Source of the DNA: an uncultured Desulfovibrio sp.
Lineage (GTDB): Bacteria; Desulfobacterota; Desulfovibrionia; Desulfovibrionales; Desulfovibrionaceae
NCBI GenBank assembly: GCA_900555975.1
Contig: USNI01000005.1
Location: 1-17,118, forward strand
Direction: 5' to 3'
Length of the DNA stretch: 17,118 nt
Below, in pieces: positions 14,237-17,118 of the stretch. The notes beneath the pieces are model-generated. The model did not search any database and was not told where the DNA came from. It saw only the letters and a list, made by a program, of their open reading frames with translations. Position 1 is the first letter of the stretch. Every line of letters begins with the position of its first letter. The translations under genes were made by a program, and so were the position numbers.

Positions 14237-15943
14237 TTAGTCGTTGAACTTCTGCTTGAGAAGATCACCGAGGGTCTGGCTGATGCTGTTGTCGCCGGAA
14301 TGATAATCCTTGGGCTTGCGACGTTCCTCATCGTCCTTGATCTGCTTGATGGAGAGGCCGAGACGGCGTTCATCGGCAGACACATGGATGATCTTGGCCT
14401 GAACGGTATCGCCTTCCTTGTAGAGTTCGGAAGGAGACTTCACCTTCTTGCCGAGTTCGGTCACATGGATAAGGCCTTCAATGCCTTCTTCCACTTCCAC
14501 GAACAGGCCGAAGTCGGTCACGTTGGTCACGGTGCCGGTGATGATGTTGCCCACAGGATAACGGGCAGGCACGGTGGTCCAGGGATCTTCGGTGAGCTGC
14601 TTCATGCCGAGGGTGAACTTTTCGTTCTCCTGATCCACGGTGAGAACCTTGGCCTGAACGACGTCGCCGACCTTGTACAGTTCGCCGGGATGACGCAGCT
14701 TCTTGGTCCAGGAGATGTCGGACACGTGGATGAGGCCGTCGATGCCGTCTTCGATGCCGATGAACATGCCGAATTCGGTGATGTTCTTGATGACGCCTTC
14801 AATGACGGTACCTTCGGGGAAGCGTTCGCCGACGAGTTCCCAAGGATTGGGCTTGACCTGCTTCATGCCGAGGGAGATGCGCTTCTTTTCGCTGTCCACG
14901 CCGAGGATGACGACTTCAACTTCGTCACCCTGATGCACCATCTGGGAAGGATGACGGAGCTTGCGGGTCCAGGACATTTCAGAAATATGCACAAGGCCTT
15001 CCACGCCGGGTTCGAGTTCCACAAACACACCGTAGTCGACAAGGTTGGTCACCTTGCCGGTGTGATGGGAGCCTTCGGGGAAGCGGGCGGTGATGTCCTG
15101 CCAGGGATCGGGCACGAGCTGCTTCAGGCCGAGAGACACCTTCTGGTTTTCCTTGTCGAAGGAGAGAACCTTGAGTTCCAGCTCCTGTCCGAGGGAGACC
15201 ATTTCGCGGGGATGGCGGATGCGCTTCCAGGACATGTCGGTGATGTGCAGAAGACCGTCGAGACCACCGAGGTCGACGAACACGCCGTATTCGGTGATGT
15301 TCTTGGCCTTGCCCTTGACGATCTGACCTTCGGCCAGAGTCTGGAGCAGAGCGGCGCGCTTGGTGTCGCGTTCCTCTTCGAGCAGCACACGGCGGGAAAC
15401 AATGACGTTGCTGCGACGACGGTTGATCTTGAGCACGCGGAATTCAAACTGCTGGTTGACGAGAGCATCCATGTCGGGCACAGGACGCAGATCGACATGG
15501 GAACCGGGCAGGAAGGCCTCCACGCCGCCGAGATCGACGGTGTAGCCGCCCTTGATACGACGGGTGATGGTACCGGTGATGGTGCCGTTCTTTTCCAGCA
15601 CTTCTTCAAGCTGATCGAACAGCTGCATACGCTTGGCCTTGTCGAACGAAAGGGTGATGGTACCATCCATTTCGTTCTTGCGGGCAACGTACACATCGAC
15701 GCGGTCGCCGACCTTGACCGTTATATTGCCCTGAGCGTCCCGAAATTCTTCAGCGGGGATCTGGCCTTCGGACTTGAAATTCACGTCCACCAGCACAGTA
15801 TCGTCGTCCACGCGCACGACTTCGCCCTTGACGATGGAACCTTCTTCAAGGTCGCCCATGTCAGGGTTGAGATAGTCTTCGAGTGCGCTCGCAAAGCTCA
15901 TTTCGGAATCGATTTGGTTTTCCATGTTCTCGGCAGTTGCCAT
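14237..15943 (-). CDS. rpsA: 30S ribosomal protein S1
   Basis: S1 binds mRNA on the small ribosomal subunit and helps unfold it for initiation. The 568-residue protein has six S1 repeats. The first begins near residue 34 (GSIVKGEVVRVDDDTVLVDV). The second is ITGTITRRIKGGYTVDLGGVEAFLPGS. Repeats three to six share the pattern GKxxNITEYGVFVDL...GLLHITDMSW, each followed by a linker of the type LGLKQLVPDPW. This resembles E. coli S1 (557). GGAGG six bases before the ATG at 15943 is a near-ideal ribosome binding site. It is transcribed alone between the rluC-like gene and its own terminator. Upstream, a small inverted repeat lies in the leader. The recurrent repeat DNA also produces a long false frame on the other strand. 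Confidence 0.97.
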   Translation of the reverse strand: MATAENMENQIDSEMSFASALEDYLNPDMGDLEEGSIVKGEVVRVDDDTVLVDVNFKSEGQIPAEEFRDAQGNITVKVGDRVDVYVARKNEMDGTITLSFDKAKRMQLFDQLEEVLEKNGTITGTITRRIKGGYTVDLGGVEAFLPGSHVDLRPVPDMDALVNQQFEFRVLKINRRRSNVIVSRRVLLEEERDTKRAALLQTLAEGQIVKGKAKNITEYGVFVDLGGLDGLLHITDMSWKRIRHPREMVSLGQELELKVLSFDKENQKVSLGLKQLVPDPWQDITARFPEGSHHTGKVTNLVDYGVFVELEPGVEGLVHISEMSWTRKLRHPSQMVHQGDEVEVVILGVDSEKKRISLGMKQVKPNPWELVGERFPEGTVIEGVIKNITEFGMFIGIEDGIDGLIHVSDISWTKKLRHPGELYKVGDVVQAKVLTVDQENEKFTLGMKQLTEDPWTTVPARYPVGNIITGTVTNVTDFGLFVEVEEGIEGLIHVTELGKKVKSPSELYKEGDTVQAKIIHVSADERRLGLSIKQIKDDEERRKPKDYHSGDNSISQTLGDLLKQKFND

Positions 15944-15973
15944 ACGGATCCTCCAACCTAAACAAACAGATTT

Positions 15974-15990
15974 CTGCCCTCGTCGGGCAG
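15974..15990. repeat. Short inverted repeat in the rpsA leader
   Basis: CTGCCC (15974-15979) and GGGCAG (15985-15990) form a 6-bp stem with a five-base loop, 31 bases upstream of the rpsA start. In E. coli the rpsA leader folds into structures used for autoregulation; whether this small stem does so here is unknown. Confidence 0.45.
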
Positions 15991-16081
15991 GTCTCCCTAC
16001 ATATCAGGAATGTCATGGATGCACAAGTCGTTTCTTTCCGGCTTTCCGTGAAATCGGCCTTTTTCGTTCTCATATGCAATC

Positions 16082-16110
16082 TGGACGCAACTGCGGAAAG
16101 CCCCTATGCT
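16082..16110 (+). promoter_or_regulatory. Possible promoter for the pseudouridine synthase gene
   Basis: TGGACG (16082-16087) and TATGCT (16105-16110) are 17 bases apart, each 4/6 of consensus. Transcription would begin near 16117, 45 bases before the ATG. No equally good pair was found for rpsA in the same divergent region; the best is TTGTGC with TATGTA at 17-base spacing on the minus strand, near 16032 to 15998. Confidence 0.35.
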
Positions 16111-16161
16111 ACGACAAAGCAACACGCACGACAAAGGACGCAAAAGGAATATTCGAGACGC

Positions 16162-17118
16162 ATGGACAACAAAAGGGACAGCAGCGCACTTTCCGTCAGC
16201 CGGGCGGAATCCGGTCAGAAACTTCTCAATTTTCTTCAGCGCCGCATCAACGCTCCCGTGAGCGATTTTCACCGCTGGATACGCACCGGTCAGGTACGCG
16301 TCAACGGCGCAAGGGCCAGAGCCTTCGACCGGCTGAACGAAGACGATCTCGTACGGGTGCCGCCCTTTGCCGAACGCCTGTCCGCAGGAAGCGGCACGCC
16401 TGCGCCATCCTCCGCTTCTGCGGGAAAAAAGCGCTCCCGGCTCACCGTCGTTTTCGAGGATGAGGACGTTCTCGTGCTGGACAAGCCTGCCGGTCTTCCG
16501 GTGCAGGGCGGCACGGGCCACAGGGAAAGCGTGGCTTCCATTCTTGCCGAAGAGCGCGCCCATGCGGACTTTGTTCCTGCACCCGTGCATCGTCTGGACA
16601 GAGACACCTCCGGTCTGCTCGTGGCTGGCAAGACCTACGCGGCCGTGCGCCTTCTGACGGACGCCCTTGCCGGAAGAAACGATGAGCGGCCGGGCAAGGA
16701 ATATCTGGCATGGGTGGAGGGAACATGGGAGCTGCCCTCGCCTTCCGAACTTCGGGACTTTCTTGCCAAAGACAGGCAGGAGCAGCGCGTACGAAGCCGC
16801 GCCCCGGAAAAAGATTCCGAAGCAAAGGAAGCCCGCTGCATCGTGACATGCCTGGCGGAACGAACCATACACGGGCATTCTTACACGCTGCTTCTCATCC
16901 GTCTTCTTACCGGACGCACGCATCAGATACGCGTGCAGCTTGCGGAACGGGGACACCCCATTGCCGGCGATCCCTGGTACGGCAGACCGGGAAGGCAGGA
17001 CGGCGGGCTGAAGCTGCACGCCTTCCGCCTCTCCATTCCCGTTCCGGGCGGAAAAAGGCGCACGTTCCGCCTTCTCCCTCCGTGGAAAGATCCCTGGAAG
17101 GCCGAACTTCCGGCATCT
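16162..17118 (+). CDS. 23S rRNA pseudouridine synthase of the RluA/RluC/RluD family (stop lies beyond the window)
   Basis: These enzymes turn specific uridines in 23S rRNA into pseudouridine. The 319 residues in the window have an S4-like RNA-binding domain (about residues 18-66, SGQKLLNFLQRRI to VNGARARAFDRL). A Ser/Ala/Lys linker follows, then the synthase domain. This contains VVFEDEDVLVLDKPAGLPV (97-114), the catalytic motif HRLDRDTSG (D146) and the C-terminal RLLTGRTHQIRVQLAERGHP with GDPWYG. HRLDRDTSG is nearest to RluC, but the target uridines cannot be told, so I give no symbol. The family usually ends soon after the LHA and FRLLPP stretches seen here, so only a few residues are missing. 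The ribosome binding site is weak (AAGGA 13 bases upstream). It diverges from rpsA, another translation gene. Confidence 0.9.
   Translation, partial: MDNKRDSSALSVSRAESGQKLLNFLQRRINAPVSDFHRWIRTGQVRVNGARARAFDRLNEDDLVRVPPFAERLSAGSGTPAPSSASAGKKRSRLTVVFEDEDVLVLDKPAGLPVQGGTGHRESVASILAEERAHADFVPAPVHRLDRDTSGLLVAGKTYAAVRLLTDALAGRNDERPGKEYLAWVEGTWELPSPSELRDFLAKDRQEQRVRSRAPEKDSEAKEARCIVTCLAERTIHGHSYTLLLIRLLTGRTHQIRVQLAERGHPIAGDPWYGRPGRQDGGLKLHAFRLSIPVPGGKRRTFRLLPPWKDPWKAELPAS

Noticed and set aside
14430..15560. Strongly periodic DNA that could look like a tandem repeat array
   Set aside because: The period of roughly 260 bases corresponds to the S1 domains of rpsA and is explained by protein repeats.
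14132..15961. A 609-codon open frame on the plus strand opposite rpsA
   Set aside because: It mirrors the S1 repeats (periodic HAEG/DVG/FGE strings) and starts inside the CYTH leader. It is a shadow of rpsA codon bias, not a gene.

Overview
The window looks like a chromosomal segment of a Gram-negative delta-type sulfate or sulfite reducer, most likely family Desulfovibrionaceae (Desulfovibrio, Bilophila or Mailhella type). This rests on recognised protein families: a rhodanese-fused CoA-disulfide reductase-like enzyme, a hybrid cluster protein with the Desulfovibrio-type cysteine spacing, a six-repeat ribosomal protein S1, and a full set of Kdo/LPS export genes. Codon usage is GC-rich at third positions. 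Genus assignment is inference.

Layout. Positions 1-162 hold the start of a possible unrecognised minus-strand gene running off the left edge. Positions 163-569 are an AT-richer intergenic region with a perfect AT palindrome. The FAD-dependent disulfide reductase (570-2288) ends in a clear terminator. The next 9 kb are about the cell envelope: waaA (Kdo transferase), galE, a small lipoprotein, a kpsD capsule-export gene broken by a frameshift, a convergent family 2 glycosyltransferase, and then the tightly coupled operon kdsC-lptC-lptA-lptB behind a near-consensus promoter. After a shared terminator come minus-strand genes: a DciA-like (DUF721) protein, hcp, a CYTH-domain protein and rpsA. A pseudouridine synthase of the RluA/C/D family diverges from rpsA and runs to the right edge.

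How the genes fit together. KdsC makes free Kdo, WaaA puts Kdo on lipid A, and LptC/LptA/LptB are the inner-membrane, periplasmic and ATPase parts of the LPS export bridge. GalE supplies UDP-galactose and the glycosyltransferase could add a sugar to LPS or capsule. KpsD would export a capsule-like polysaccharide, but here its reading frame is broken. The break is exactly what the loss of one copy of a 4-bp tandem repeat would give.

No new defence, mobile or RNA system was found. I saw no tRNA, rRNA, CRISPR, IS or phage sequence. The observations most worth a second look are the kpsD frameshift, a possible CRP/FNR-family (HcpR-like) site centred at -41.5 before hcp, a GC dyad over the start region of the glycosyltransferase, and the AT palindrome at the left.
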